A program made the translations under genes and the position numbers. A DNA stretch of 64,000 nt from CAVYTF01 sp963771435 (lineage in GTDB: Bacteria > Bacteroidota > Bacteroidia > Chitinophagales > Chitinophagaceae): positions 74,533 to 138,532 of the forward strand of contig CAVYTF010000022.1 in the NCBI GenBank assembly GCA_963771435.1. The letters are read 5' to 3'. Below are positions 1 through 8,753 of the stretch, piece after piece (within the stretch, counting starts at the first letter, position 1; each line of letters starts with the position of its first letter). Below the pieces are notes generated by a model. It was not told the origin of the DNA. It ran no database searches and worked only from the letters and a program-made list of their open reading frames with translations.

Positions 1-2
1 TT

Positions 3-188
3 CATGATAAATTTAGTGTGATAAAAAGATCTTTTCCTTATACGGCAATTCTATTTCTTAAGCAGCTTTTTGAGTATAATGAGTTTATCGGCAAAAATAA
101 TAGAGAATCCTCTATATTCATAAAATTACACGGCTTCGCCCCCTCAGTCACAGTGCAAAAAAAATATCAACCGCTAACATCCGGCTGA
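3..188 (+). CDS. possible 3' end of an unidentified gene, cut by the window edge
   Basis: One plus-strand frame is open from the window edge to a TGA at 186-188, giving about 61 residues. The peptide contains KRSFPYTAILFLKQLFEYN and ends in KKYQPLTSG. I do not recognise it. It would run convergently toward the sugar-nucleotide genes that follow on the minus strand, so it could be the tail of another polysaccharide gene, but chance openness in AT-rich DNA is equally possible. The stretch 189-322 holds nothing I can identify. Confidence 0.25.
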   Translation, partial: HDKFSVIKRSFPYTAILFLKQLFEYNEFIGKNNRESSIFIKLHGFAPSVTVQKKYQPLTSG

Positions 189-322
189 TATAACTAATTT
201 GTTCGCTTTTTTTTCACAACCGCACCTGTAATAAAATTGCCAAAAAGTGCGCAAATATATGGTTTTAAACTGCTGGACAACACCTATCATTTTAAAGAAA
301 CCCCCTGCCTTATTTTTGCCAA

Positions 323-1360
323 TTACTCTCCTGCGGCGGCTGCATTATAAATTCTTTCTATGATGTCCACAACTTTCATCCCCTCAAGTACATTGGCAGT
401 TATGCTGCTTCCGTTTTGAATAACATTCACCACATTGTCAAAAATATGATGATGGTTGGCGGCGGAACCCTGGTATGCACCATAATTATTACCGGTGTTC
501 GTTTCAGGCAATGCAGGAAGAACGTAGTTTCTGATATGGCAATATTCAATTGTGTTCATATACTGGCCACCGATCTTAAGGCTGCCGTTCGCGCCAATAA
601 CTGTAATACTGCTTTCCATATTCCTGTCCCAAACCGCCGTAGAAAAATTAAGGCTCCCCATACCTCCGTTGAGAAATTCAAACTTGGCAGTGCCGGTGTC
701 TTCAAATTCTACGCGGTCAATTTTTTTAAAATTATGCATCTGCGCGGTAATATTCTTTATATCACCAAAAACCCAAAACATAATATCAATAAAATGAGAG
801 AACTGCGTAAACAAAGTGCCGCCATCCATTTTTTTACTTCCATGCCAGCTGCCTGGGGTATAATACCTTTCATCACGATTCCAGTAGCAGTTAAGCTGCA
901 CCATATAAATATCGCCCAAAATGCCCTCTTTTACTACATTTTTAAGCCATGCCGAAGGTGGCGAATAACGGTTTTGCTTCACCACAAAAACATGCCGGTG
1001 CGCATCAAGCGATTTAAATACAATGCTTTCCGCATCCGCTTTTGAAAGCGTCATGGGTTTTTCAAGCACCACATGTTTCTTCGCATCCAGGCACTTCAAT
1101 GTCATTGCTGCATGTAGCCCGTTTGGTGTTGCAATACTCACCACATCAACCAAAGTTCCGGTTTCGCTTGTCAGCAGATCATTCAGCGTTTTGAAATATT
1201 CAACGCCTTCTAAACCATTCTTTTCCATATCAACTGCAAGCAGATCCACTACTGCAAGCAACTCAGAAAAAGTGTTTTGCCTGATCATAGCAATATGCCT
1301 TTTGCCAATATGCCCGCATCCCACCACGGCGAACCTAACCTTTTGTTTTTCCTCTTCCAT
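323..1360 (-). CDS. Gfo/Idh/MocA family oxidoreductase, WlbA/WbpB-like (UDP-GlcNAcA 3-dehydrogenase type)
   Basis: A 345-residue NAD(P)-dependent sugar dehydrogenase. The Rossmann motif GCGHIG lies at residues 14-19 and the family EKP motif near residue 98, followed by the alpha/beta domain typical of the family. The start ATG overlaps the stop of the acetyltransferase gene by one base (TAATG), so the two are translationally coupled. A dehydrogenase coupled to a WbpD/WlbB-like acetyltransferase is the known arrangement for making 2,3-diacetamido uronic acid sugars for O-antigen or capsule. The substrate is inferred from that neighbour; the fold is certain. The aminotransferase and epimerase of the pathway are not in the window. 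Confidence 0.85.
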   Translation of the reverse strand: MEEEKQKVRFAVVGCGHIGKRHIAMIRQNTFSELLAVVDLLAVDMEKNGLEGVEYFKTLNDLLTSETGTLVDVVSIATPNGLHAAMTLKCLDAKKHVVLEKPMTLSKADAESIVFKSLDAHRHVFVVKQNRYSPPSAWLKNVVKEGILGDIYMVQLNCYWNRDERYYTPGSWHGSKKMDGGTLFTQFSHFIDIMFWVFGDIKNITAQMHNFKKIDRVEFEDTGTAKFEFLNGGMGSLNFSTAVWDRNMESSITVIGANGSLKIGGQYMNTIEYCHIRNYVLPALPETNTGNNYGAYQGSAANHHHIFDNVVNVIQNGSSITANVLEGMKVVDIIERIYNAAAAGE

Positions 1361-1932
1361 TATACTTTTTTAACAATATTATTCCTGCATTTGTATTGCT
1401 CTTTCGTTTCAGGGCAAACGGCTATTCCCTCTTCATTAAAATAAAGGCGATGGCCATTTTCGCTTATCCAGCCAATTTGTTTTGCAGGATTGCCAACCAT
1501 AAGTGCATAAGGCAAAACATCTTTTGTAACAACAGCCCCCGCGCCTATCATAGCATAAGTACCGATCTCATTCCCGCAAACGATCGTAGCATTTGCGCCG
1601 ATGCTCGCCCCTTTGCGCACTATTGTCTGTTTATATTCATTCTTACGAATTATTGCGCTGCGCGGATTGATCACATTAGTAAACACCATCGAAGGCCCCA
1701 AAAAAACATCGTCTTCGCAAACAACACCTTCATAAATAGAAACATTGTTCTGCACTTTTACATTTTTCCCCAGTATCACATGCGGGCTAATAACCACATT
1801 TTGTCCAATATTGCAGTTATCCCCAATAACACTGTTCACCATAATATGAGAAAAATGCCAGATCTTAACTCCTTTACCGATCTCACAAGGTTCATCTACA
1901 AAAGAAGAAGGATGGACAAAATGATCGCTCAT
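1360..1932 (-). CDS. left-handed beta-helix N-acetyltransferase, WlbB/WbpD-like
   Basis: A 190-residue hexapeptide-repeat acyltransferase. Repeats with the isoleucine-patch pattern run through most of the length, for example VIGDNCNIGQNVVIS and GASIGANATIVCGNEIG. The stretch FLGPSMVFTNVINPRS and the ending VVTKDVLPYALMVGNPAKQIG are characteristic of UDP-2-acetamido-3-amino-2,3-dideoxyglucuronate N-acetyltransferases. It should transfer an acetyl group from acetyl-CoA to the 3-amino group of a UDP-sugar in the cytoplasm. It is first in a two-gene minus-strand unit with the dehydrogenase. Confidence 0.85.
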   Translation of the reverse strand: MSDHFVHPSSFVDEPCEIGKGVKIWHFSHIMVNSVIGDNCNIGQNVVISPHVILGKNVKVQNNVSIYEGVVCEDDVFLGPSMVFTNVINPRSAIIRKNEYKQTIVRKGASIGANATIVCGNEIGTYAMIGAGAVVTKDVLPYALMVGNPAKQIGWISENGHRLYFNEEGIAVCPETKEQYKCRNNIVKKV

Positions 1933-2045
1933 TAAGAATGCTTTTTAAAAACTAACGCTCAAATGTATGGAATTAACCTGTATAGCTATTTTAGAACAAG
2001 ACATTTACAACCAAATTTCATAGTGATCCCATACTAAAGCCGGGG

Positions 2046-2095
2046 TAATGCCCATGTAATGTCCACTCACTCCCACTCATCCACATGCCCATGCT
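2046..2095. repeat. short 10-11 bp tandem repeat related to 16268-16333
   Basis: On the minus strand the sequence is a run of 10-11 bp units built on gagtgg and cattacatgg. The core (gtgagtggacattacatggg on the minus strand) closely matches the plus-strand repeat near 16300, upstream of ku. It lies in the spacer between the divergent acetyltransferase and membrane acyltransferase genes (1933-2211); nothing else is identifiable in that spacer. Confidence 0.6.
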
Positions 2096-2211
2096 TATAG
2101 CTTTTTTAGTCTTCATTGCTTTTTACTTTTATTAAAGTATTGAATAAATTAACCCACTTTAAGTTCTGCAACAGATTAAAATACCTACTTTTATTGATTG
2201 AATCATCGCAA

Positions 2212-3384
2212 ATGAAAGAAAGATATTACTCGCTTGATATATTCCGTGGCGCAACTGTGGCCTTTATGATCATGGTAAACAACCAAGGCGGGCCGCCTTA
2301 CACCCCCCTCGACCATGCCCCCTGGAACGGCTGCACCCCAACAGACCTTATCTTCCCCTTCTTCCTCTTTGCCGTGGGCAATGCCCTATCCTTTGTAATG
2401 CCGCGCCTGGAAACTGCCGGCACAAAGGTCTTTCTGCAAAAGGTGATCAGGCGCACCCTGCTCATATTCTTCATCGGCCTCTTCCTCAACTGGTGCCCCT
2501 TTGCAAGATGGGATGGTGATCATATAGTATTCAAAGGCTTCACCTGGGTAGCTGCTGACGGCTCGCTGGCAGGCGTACGCATAATGGGTGTACTGCAGCG
2601 TATTGCCCTATGCTACTTTTTTGCCTCGATGATCATTTATTTCTTTAAGCCGCGTGGCGCGTTCTTTATTAGCGCGGTGTTGCTATTGGGCTATTGGGTA
2701 TTATGCGCAACCCTTGGCACCCCTGGCGACCCCTACAGTTTGCAGGGCTACTTTGGCACCCATGTAGATATGGCTGTGCTCGGCACACAGCACATGTATC
2801 ACGGCGAAGGCGTTCCATTTGACCCCGAGGGATTGATGAGCACTATTTCCGCCATAACACAGGTAGTATTCGGCTTCTTTGTTGGCCAATATATACAGCA
2901 AAAAGGGAAGAATTATGAAATGCTCAGCAATCTCTTTATTGCAGCAGGGGTGCTAATGTTTGCCGGCTATTGCTGGGATATGCTTTTCCCCTTTAATAAA
3001 AAGACATGGACGAGCAGCTATGTAATTTATACTACTGGCTTGGCTATAATGGTGCTTTGCGTCCTCATCTTCCTGGTCGAGTTCAAGAATAAACGCGGCA
3101 CATGGAGTAAGTTCTTTGACGTGTTCGGCAAAAATCCCCTTTTCATTTTTGTACTGGCGGGTTTTCTTCCGCGTATACTTAGTTTGATACGCATCAGCAA
3201 TGGGACGGATGCAAGCGGCAATGCACTTTATCTTAACCCGCTCACCTGGTTTTATGAGCATGTTTGCAAGCCAATATCAGCAGATGAACGCAATGGCTCT
3301 TTACTATACGCTATTATTATTATTATTGCCTATTGGTTTATAGCCTGGCTGCTGGATAAGCGAAAGATCTATGTGAAAGTATAA
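2212..3384 (+). CDS. polytopic membrane acyltransferase, HGSNAT/NagX-like (COG4299/DUF5009 family)
   Basis: The N-terminus RYYSLDIFRGATVAFMIMVN, then GCTPTDLIFPFFLFAVG, is the signature of the heparan-alpha-glucosaminide N-acetyltransferase-like family. About ten hydrophobic segments follow and the tail (LDKRKIYVKV) is basic. An upstream in-frame ATG exists at 2116, but the conserved start MKERYYSLD is at 2212 and the preceding residues look like translated leader, so I use 2212 (390 residues). In some bacteria relatives occur in GlcNAc or amino-sugar utilisation loci, which fits the MurU/AmgK-like genes that follow on the opposite strand. The substrate is not proven. Confidence 0.8.
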   Translation: MKERYYSLDIFRGATVAFMIMVNNQGGPPYTPLDHAPWNGCTPTDLIFPFFLFAVGNALSFVMPRLETAGTKVFLQKVIRRTLLIFFIGLFLNWCPFARWDGDHIVFKGFTWVAADGSLAGVRIMGVLQRIALCYFFASMIIYFFKPRGAFFISAVLLLGYWVLCATLGTPGDPYSLQGYFGTHVDMAVLGTQHMYHGEGVPFDPEGLMSTISAITQVVFGFFVGQYIQQKGKNYEMLSNLFIAAGVLMFAGYCWDMLFPFNKKTWTSSYVIYTTGLAIMVLCVLIFLVEFKNKRGTWSKFFDVFGKNPLFIFVLAGFLPRILSLIRISNGTDASGNALYLNPLTWFYEHVCKPISADERNGSLLYAIIIIIAYWFIAWLLDKRKIYVKV

Positions 3385-3387
3385 AGA

Positions 3388-4107
3388 TCATGTAAACATT
3401 TCTGCTGCTTTCAAAAGGCTTTCGGGCTTGCCAACATCAATAAATTTTGATCTGGAATGGTCGAAACTCTTGATAGTATTATCTTCCATCAGATCGAGGT
3501 AAGCATCAACAATAGAGAATTTCCCCTGCTGGTGCATCAAAGAAAATATGTTTGAGTTAATAACATGAATGCCGCTGAATGCTTTAGGCAGCAAATTTTC
3601 CTTAGAAATATTGCCAGGTTTTTCTTCTCCTGTCTTTATATTCCTCCATCCGGATAGATCATCTTTTTCATCAAACAAAAAATAACGGGAAGTAGTTCTA
3701 TCAGTAACAGCAAGTGTTGCAAGCGGTTTTTCCTTTAGGTGAAAGGCGATCATTTTATGGAGATCCAAATCGGTAAGAACATCCACATTCATCAGCACAA
3801 AGTTTTCTTCTTTGGATAAGTACCTTCCAGCATGTTTCAATCCTCCGCCGGTATCAAGTATCTCATCTGTTTCATCTGAAATGCTGATGTTACTGTTCCA
3901 TCCATTATTTGTTTTAATGGCGTCAATAATTTGTTCTGCAAAATGATGCACGTTAACGATCACGTCTTTTATTCCAAAGCTTTGCAGGTATTCAACATTC
4001 CGTTGCAGCAAAGTTTTATTGTTTACAACTGCCAATGCTTTAGGATGCTTATCAGTAAAAGGTTTCAACCTCGTACCAAAACCAGCGGCAAATATCATTG
4101 CTTTCAT
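3388..4107 (-). CDS. nucleotidyltransferase, MurU-like (N-acetylmuramate-1-phosphate uridylyltransferase type)
   Basis: A 239-residue sugar-1-phosphate nucleotidyltransferase. The N-terminus MKAMIFAAGFGTRLKPFTDK carries the GxGTRLxPxT nucleotide-binding motif, and MNVDVLTDLDL supplies the metal-binding aspartates. It lies 32 bp downstream of an anomeric sugar kinase on the same strand. The kinase-uridylyltransferase pair AmgK-MurU makes UDP-MurNAc from recovered MurNAc in the cell-wall recycling pathway known from Pseudomonas. That assignment is inferred from family and pairing; other sugar-phosphate substrates cannot be excluded. Confidence 0.8.
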   Translation of the reverse strand: MKAMIFAAGFGTRLKPFTDKHPKALAVVNNKTLLQRNVEYLQSFGIKDVIVNVHHFAEQIIDAIKTNNGWNSNISISDETDEILDTGGGLKHAGRYLSKEENFVLMNVDVLTDLDLHKMIAFHLKEKPLATLAVTDRTTSRYFLFDEKDDLSGWRNIKTGEEKPGNISKENLLPKAFSGIHVINSNIFSLMHQQGKFSIVDAYLDLMEDNTIKSFDHSRSKFIDVGKPESLLKAAEMFT

Positions 4108-4139
4108 AATGGAGAGTAATTATAGAGTATCATTTTCCA

Positions 4140-5600
4140 TTATAGATTATCAATTGTATTTACCCAGTTTTCCTCATTCAAATGTTTCAGTTGCACTTTC
4201 ACTTTATATTTATTTCTTAAATGCCTTGCTGCTTGTGAGGCAGCATAGACACTGCGATGCTGTCCTCCGGTGCAGCCGAAGTTGATCATTAAATGTCCAA
4301 ACCCTCTTTTCAAATAATCATCAATTGAAATATCAACAATATCAAAAACACTGTTTAAAAACTCATTCATCCTTGTTTGCTGCTCAAGAAAATCAATAAC
4401 AGGTTTATCATTTCCTGATAAGTATTTATATGCTTCAAACCTGCCGGGGTTCAATATGCCGCGGCAATCAAACACAAATCCACCTCCATTACCACTTTCA
4501 TCTGCGGGTATATTTTTTTTGTAAGAAAAGCTATTTACCTGCACCACCAGTTTCGTTTGTTCATTTGCCTGCGGCGATTGAAAACGAGCGATCATTTCTT
4601 CCTGCAGCATGATCTTCAACACACGCTCAAACTCAGGAGCAGCAATGGAAAGAGAATTTGTTTGAAAAAATATTTGCAGGTTCTTTAGCGCCAGCGGAAT
4701 GCTTGATAAAAAATGAGCCTTTCGTTCAAAGAGGCCACGAAATCCATACGCGCCAAGCACCTGTAGCAAACGTACCAGCACATATCCTTTATATTGGTTG
4801 ATAAAAAGTTCCTTGTCAACGGGCTCTTTCAAAAGTGGATCAAGTTGATCCATATAATAGTTAAGCAAACTGTTTTTCCACTCCTCGCTCAGTTCCGCTC
4901 TTGCCTGCCACAGCAGAGATGCCACATCATATTGCAATGCACCGGCCATTCCTCCCTGGTAGTCTATAAAATGAACTTCATTTTGTTCGTCCACCAGGAT
5001 ATTACGGCTTTGAAAATCCCTGAACATGAAATATTTATGCGATGTTTCAGAAAGATAAATGCTCAATAATTCAAAGTCATTCAACATGGCCTGCTTATCA
5101 TAAGGCAGTTTGAGTGTGTCAAGAAAATAATACTTAAAATAAAGCAGGTCGCTGAAAATGGCTTGTCGCCCAAATTCTTTTGCCGTTAAGCAATGATCAT
5201 AATTCAGTTGTTCATCTCCCAATATATGCATCCTCGCCAGTTGCTTCAGGCTTTTTTTAAATAAGCCAAAAACCTCTTCCGTATGCCCCAATTGTTCCAG
5301 TTTATCAAGCAGGGAAGTATTGCCAAGATCCTGTTGCAGGTAAATGCTTTTGTCTTCATTCAGCGCAAAAATTTCCGGAACAGGCAGCCCTTTTGAAATA
5401 AAATGGTCAGTAAAATAGAGAAACGTTTCGTTTTCCTTTAGGTTCAAATTATAGGTAGCAATAAAAGTTTCGCCTTTAGAATAAACCCTGAAATAAATCC
5501 GCTCGCTTCCGCTTTGCGGTAGTTTTTCGATTCTTTCAGGCCGTCTTTTTTTTAAGGAAAAAAATAAGCAGTTTATATTTTCTACAATTTCAGTCGTCAT
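4140..5600 (-). CDS. fusion of AmgK-like aminoglycoside-fold sugar kinase with a RapZ C-terminal domain
   Basis: A 486-residue two-domain protein. Residues 1 to about 330 are an APH-fold kinase: the catalytic loop FRDFQSRNILVD and the metal motif FIDYQGG are visible. Residues about 350-486 match the C-terminal domain of RapZ (YvcJ), with FDCRGILNPG and GCTGGQHRSV. The RapZ C-domain binds glucosamine-6-phosphate in E. coli, so joining it to an amino-sugar kinase suggests built-in sensing of the same pathway. The RapZ P-loop ATPase domain is absent. The stop overlaps the start of the HIT gene region (ATGA type) and the MurU-like gene follows. Confidence 0.85.
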   Translation of the reverse strand: MTTEIVENINCLFFSLKKRRPERIEKLPQSGSERIYFRVYSKGETFIATYNLNLKENETFLYFTDHFISKGLPVPEIFALNEDKSIYLQQDLGNTSLLDKLEQLGHTEEVFGLFKKSLKQLARMHILGDEQLNYDHCLTAKEFGRQAIFSDLLYFKYYFLDTLKLPYDKQAMLNDFELLSIYLSETSHKYFMFRDFQSRNILVDEQNEVHFIDYQGGMAGALQYDVASLLWQARAELSEEWKNSLLNYYMDQLDPLLKEPVDKELFINQYKGYVLVRLLQVLGAYGFRGLFERKAHFLSSIPLALKNLQIFFQTNSLSIAAPEFERVLKIMLQEEMIARFQSPQANEQTKLVVQVNSFSYKKNIPADESGNGGGFVFDCRGILNPGRFEAYKYLSGNDKPVIDFLEQQTRMNEFLNSVFDIVDISIDDYLKRGFGHLMINFGCTGGQHRSVYAASQAARHLRNKYKVKVQLKHLNEENWVNTIDNL

Positions 5601-5986
5601 AATTCTTTAAGGATCCGCTCCTGCACTTCCTTCAACTGTTCGCTGCTTAGTTTCAGTTTGCCTTTTGTGAAATTAAGATCATTTGCTGAATTTATCGGCA
5701 GCAGGTGCACATGCGCGTGTGGCACATCAAGGCCAATTACTTCCATTCCGCAGCGATTGCAGGGAAAAGCCCTTTCGATCGCCTTGGCGATAGGTTTTAC
5801 AAACAAAAGTAACTCTGCTAAATATTCATCGGGCAGGTTAAACAGGTTGTCAACTTCTGTTTTTGGCACCACAAGCACGTGCCCTTTCGCCAGCGGAAAA
5901 ATATCCAAAAAAGCAAAGAATTTTTCATTCTCTGCTATTTTGTAACTGGATATTTCTCCGGCAATTATTTTAGAAAAAACGGTCAT
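5597..5986 (-). CDS. HIT-family nucleotide-binding protein
   Basis: A 129-residue protein with the histidine triad HAHVHLLP near residue 90 and the HIT N-terminal pattern FSKIIAGEISSYKIAENE, FAFLDIFPLAKGHVLVVPK. Such proteins hydrolyse purine nucleoside phosphoramidates or adenylated lysine. The gene overlaps the following kinase-RapZ gene by four bases, and the greA stop lies five bases upstream of its start, so greA, HIT, kinase-RapZ and MurU-like form one minus-strand operon. Confidence 0.93.
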   Translation of the reverse strand: MTVFSKIIAGEISSYKIAENEKFFAFLDIFPLAKGHVLVVPKTEVDNLFNLPDEYLAELLLFVKPIAKAIERAFPCNRCGMEVIGLDVPHAHVHLLPINSANDLNFTKGKLKLSSEQLKEVQERILKEL

Positions 5987-5991
5987 TGGGA

Positions 5992-6465
5992 TCAGATACT
6001 AATATTATCAACCTTAAATTTTAATACACCGGTCGGCGCTTTCACTTCAGCAATTTCTCCTTTCACCTTGCCCAGCAATGCCTTCCCGATGGGGGATATT
6101 ACCGAAATTTTCCCCGCCTTCAGATCCGCTTCCTTCTCGCCAACTATTTGGTAAGTAAGGGTCTTTTTGGTTGCCACGTTCGTGATGGTCACCTTCGTCA
6201 GGATCGATACTTTGCTCGTATCAATTTCCCTCATTTCCATAATACGTGCACTGGCTATCTGGCTTTCCAGCAATTGAATTTTTGCCTCCAGCATTCCCTG
6301 CGCCTCTTTGGCAGCGTCGTATTCTGCGTTCTCTTTCAGGTCGCCTTTTTCCCGGGCTTCGGCAATGGCGCGCGATGCAGCAGGCCTTTCAACTGACTTC
6401 ATGTGGTGCAGTTCCTGCCTTATTCTTTCAAAACTTTCTTTGGTAACATACATTACATCACTCAT
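5992..6465 (-). CDS. greA: transcription elongation factor GreA
   Basis: A 157-residue Gre factor of normal length. The N-terminal coiled coil is seen in VTKESFERIRQELHHMKSVE and the conserved acidic tip region in REKGDLKENAEYDAAKEAQ. The C-terminal FKBP-like domain ends in KAPTGVLKFKVDNISI. GreA rescues backtracked RNA polymerase by stimulating transcript cleavage. It heads a four-gene minus-strand operon. The spacer upstream (6466-7072) contains a 21-bp repeat array. Confidence 0.96.
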   Translation of the reverse strand: MSDVMYVTKESFERIRQELHHMKSVERPAASRAIAEAREKGDLKENAEYDAAKEAQGMLEAKIQLLESQIASARIMEMREIDTSKVSILTKVTITNVATKKTLTYQIVGEKEADLKAGKISVISPIGKALLGKVKGEIAEVKAPTGVLKFKVDNISI

Positions 6466-6776
6466 AAAATTTCATTTTAAAGACATAAAAAAAATACAAC
6501 GCCACAATTTTGTTGAAGCGTTGCACAAATTCAAAAATACAAAATTCCTTATAAAAAAAGTTTTCTTATCAGGGTTTAAAAAAAGTTTATAGAAATTTTT
6601 TCTTTTATTATTAAAATAATTATGCCATTGTTTAAAAAAGCATTTGATCCACCATAAAACTTTTGCCCTCCACTTGTTCTTTCTATTCCTGGATAAAGCA
6701 GAAAAAACTCAACTGATTGATATTTAATAAAATAAAAAAGGTTTCTACTCAATGAAATTGACTTTCTAACCTTCGG

Positions 6777-6950
6777 CAAGGGTTTCTAAGCGGCTTAGAA
6801 ACCTTTCTAAAGGCTTTAGAAACCTTTCTAAATGTTCTGGAAACCTTTCTAAGAGGCTTGGAAACCTTTCTAAACGTCTTAGAAACCTTTCTAAACGTTC
6901 TGGAAACATTTCTAAGAAGCTTAGAAACCTTTCTGAAAGGCTTAGAAACT
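6777..6950. repeat. 21-bp tandem repeat array A (about 8 units)
   Basis: Seven consecutive units at 6798, 6819, 6840, 6861, 6882, 6903 and 6924 are each exactly 21 bp, with a partly matching unit before (6777) and a fragment after. The unit begins gaaacctttctaa; the last seven bases vary. Many units form a dyad across the unit border, such as TTTCTAAA-ggc-TTTAGAAA. All frames contain stops, so it is not coding. It lies between the divergent greA operon and asnS, ending about 80 bp before the asnS promoter motif. Confidence 0.93.
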
Positions 6951-7029
6951 CTAATAATTTACATTCAACCTGTTCTTTTTTGCTATTAGGGCTATAATAA
7001 TTGTTTTATTTTTCAGAAAGATGAATGGT

Positions 7030-7037
7030 TATTTTTG
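7030..7037 (+). promoter_or_regulatory. asnS promoter, -7 element
   Basis: TATTTTTG matches the Bacteroidota -7 consensus TAnnTTTG. It lies 35 bp before the asnS start, giving a short leader. A TTG at 7001 is a possible -33 element, but the spacing of 26 bp is longer than usual. Confidence 0.5.
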
Positions 7038-7072
7038 CGTTCCAAAAATTTTGAACGATAAAAAGATCTGCA

Positions 7073-8509
7073 ATGTTTAGTAAACGTGTAAGAATAAAAG
7101 AACTGCTGGCGGGCGGCGCAACCGGAAATGAGGCTACCGTGATGGGCTGGGTGCGCACTTTTCGCAACAACCAGTTTATTGCGCTCAACGACGGCAGCAC
7201 CAATAGTAACCTGCAAGTGGTGGTGGAACTTGGGTTGCTGGATGAGGCTACGATGAAGAGAATCACCAACGGTGCGTCGCTGAAAGTGGCCGGCGACCTG
7301 GTGGAGAGCCTTGGCAAAGGGCAGGCGGTAGAACTAAAGGCGAAAACGGTGGAAATTCTGGGCGATTGCGACGGCTCTTATCCTTTGCAGCTAAAAAACC
7401 GCCCCAGTCTTGAATACCTGCGGGAGAAAGCCCACCTGCGTTTCCGAACCAACACTTTCGGCTCTGTGTTTCGGGTGAGGCATGCTTTGGCTTATGCCAT
7501 CCATAAATTTTTTTATGAAAAAGGGTTTGTTTACCTGCATACGCCCATCATCAGCGCAAGCGACGCCGAAGGTGCGGGGGAAATGTTCAGAGTAACGACC
7601 TTGCCTTTTGACGGCACACCGCGAAATGAAGATGGCAGTGTGGATTTTAAAGAAGATTTTTTTGGAAAAAGCACCAACCTTACCGTGAGCGGCCAACTGG
7701 AAGGCGAACTGGCGGCGATGGCTTTTAGCGATATTTATACGTTCGGGCCAACGTTTCGCGCGGAAAATTCAAATACCACAAGACATCTTGCCGAGTTTTG
7801 GATGATCGAACCGGAAATGGCTTTTTATGACATTGAAGATAACATGAACCTGGCAGAAGAATTTATTAAATACATCATTAAACATGCGCTGGATAATAAC
7901 AGGGATGATATAGAATTTTTGTCGCAGCGGTTGGCAGAAGAAGAAAAGCAATTGCCGCAGGATAAGAGAAGCGATCTGGGGTTATTGGAGAAATTAGAGT
8001 TTGTGCTTAATAATGATTTTGAAAGAATAACTTATACCGAGGCGATCAATATTTTGCTGGAAAGCAATCATTATAAAAAGAAAAAATTCCAGTACGAAAT
8101 AAAATGGGGCATTGACCTACAAAGCGAACACGAAAGATATTTAGTGGAAAAGCATTTTAAAAAACCGGTGATCGTTACGGGCTATCCTGCAGCCATAAAG
8201 GCTTTTTATATGCGTATGAATGACGACGGCAAAACTGTTGCAGCAATGGATATTCTTGCTCCGGGCATCGGCGAAATTGTCGGCGGCAGCCAGCGCGAAG
8301 AAAGACTGGAAAAGCTGGAAGTAAGAATGAAAGAAATGCACATACCGTTGGAAGAAATGAACTGGTATTTAGACATAAGAAGATTTGGCAGCGTTCCCCA
8401 CGCCGGTTTTGGTTTAGGTTTTGAAAGAATGGTGCAGTTTGTAACTGGTATGACCAATATCAGGGACGTGATACCTTTTGCAAGAACGCCCAAGAATTGC
8501 GAGTTTTAA
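7073..8509 (+). CDS. asnS: asparaginyl-tRNA synthetase
   Basis: A 478-residue class IIb synthetase. The N-terminal OB-fold anticodon-binding domain covers about residues 1-120 (EATVMGWVRTFRNNQFIAL). The catalytic core has motif 2 (TFGPTFRAENSNTTRHLAEFW) and motif 3 in the C-terminus (GFGLGFERMVQFVTG). It charges tRNA-Asn with asparagine. Length and motifs are intact, with no frameshift. It is a monocistronic plus-strand gene followed by tRNA-Phe. Confidence 0.97.
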   Translation: MFSKRVRIKELLAGGATGNEATVMGWVRTFRNNQFIALNDGSTNSNLQVVVELGLLDEATMKRITNGASLKVAGDLVESLGKGQAVELKAKTVEILGDCDGSYPLQLKNRPSLEYLREKAHLRFRTNTFGSVFRVRHALAYAIHKFFYEKGFVYLHTPIISASDAEGAGEMFRVTTLPFDGTPRNEDGSVDFKEDFFGKSTNLTVSGQLEGELAAMAFSDIYTFGPTFRAENSNTTRHLAEFWMIEPEMAFYDIEDNMNLAEEFIKYIIKHALDNNRDDIEFLSQRLAEEEKQLPQDKRSDLGLLEKLEFVLNNDFERITYTEAINILLESNHYKKKKFQYEIKWGIDLQSEHERYLVEKHFKKPVIVTGYPAAIKAFYMRMNDDGKTVAAMDILAPGIGEIVGGSQREERLEKLEVRMKEMHIPLEEMNWYLDIRRFGSVPHAGFGLGFERMVQFVTGMTNIRDVIPFARTPKNCEF

Positions 8510-8633
8510 TGAGCTGTCAGTTATGAGCCTTGAGCTATCAGCAATTATGGAGAAGTGCATAGGACTGCTCAAAGCTCAAGGCTGAAAGCTCATTGCTCAA
8601 GGCTGATTACTGAAAGCTCACCACAATTTGATT

Positions 8634-8663
8634 TTTGCAATTAGTAGTTTGCTATTATATTTG
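8634..8663 (+). promoter_or_regulatory. promoter of tRNA-Phe
   Basis: TTTG at 8634-8637 and TATATTTG at 8656-8663 match the Bacteroidota -33 and -7 elements with an 18 bp spacer. The tRNA starts 17 bp downstream of the -7 element. The stretch 8515-8630 before it holds diverged copies of a short gagct/gctcaaggctga repeat and no gene. Confidence 0.7.
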
Positions 8664-8679
8664 CAGCCCCAAAAGGGAT

Positions 8680-8752
8680 GGTGCGGTAGCTCAGTTGGTA
8701 GAGCAAAGGACTGAAAATCCTTGTGTCGCCGGTTCAATCCCGGCTCACACCA
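8680..8752 (+). tRNA. tRNA-Phe (GAA)
   Basis: The cloverleaf is complete: D-arm GCTCAGTTGGTAGAGC, anticodon arm GGACTGAAAATCC with anticodon GAA, T-arm GCCGGTTCAATCCCGGC. The acceptor stem GGTGCGG/TCACACC has one C-A mismatch (fifth pair) and a G-T pair (seventh), which is unusual for a functional tRNA-Phe. CCA is not encoded; the base after the stem is A, followed by CAAA. Confidence 0.93.
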
Positions 8753-8753
8753 C

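Noticed and set aside
6576..6779. 67-codon minus-strand frame in the greA-asnS spacer
   Set aside because: Low-complexity translation, overlaps the beginning of array A, no family features or start signal.
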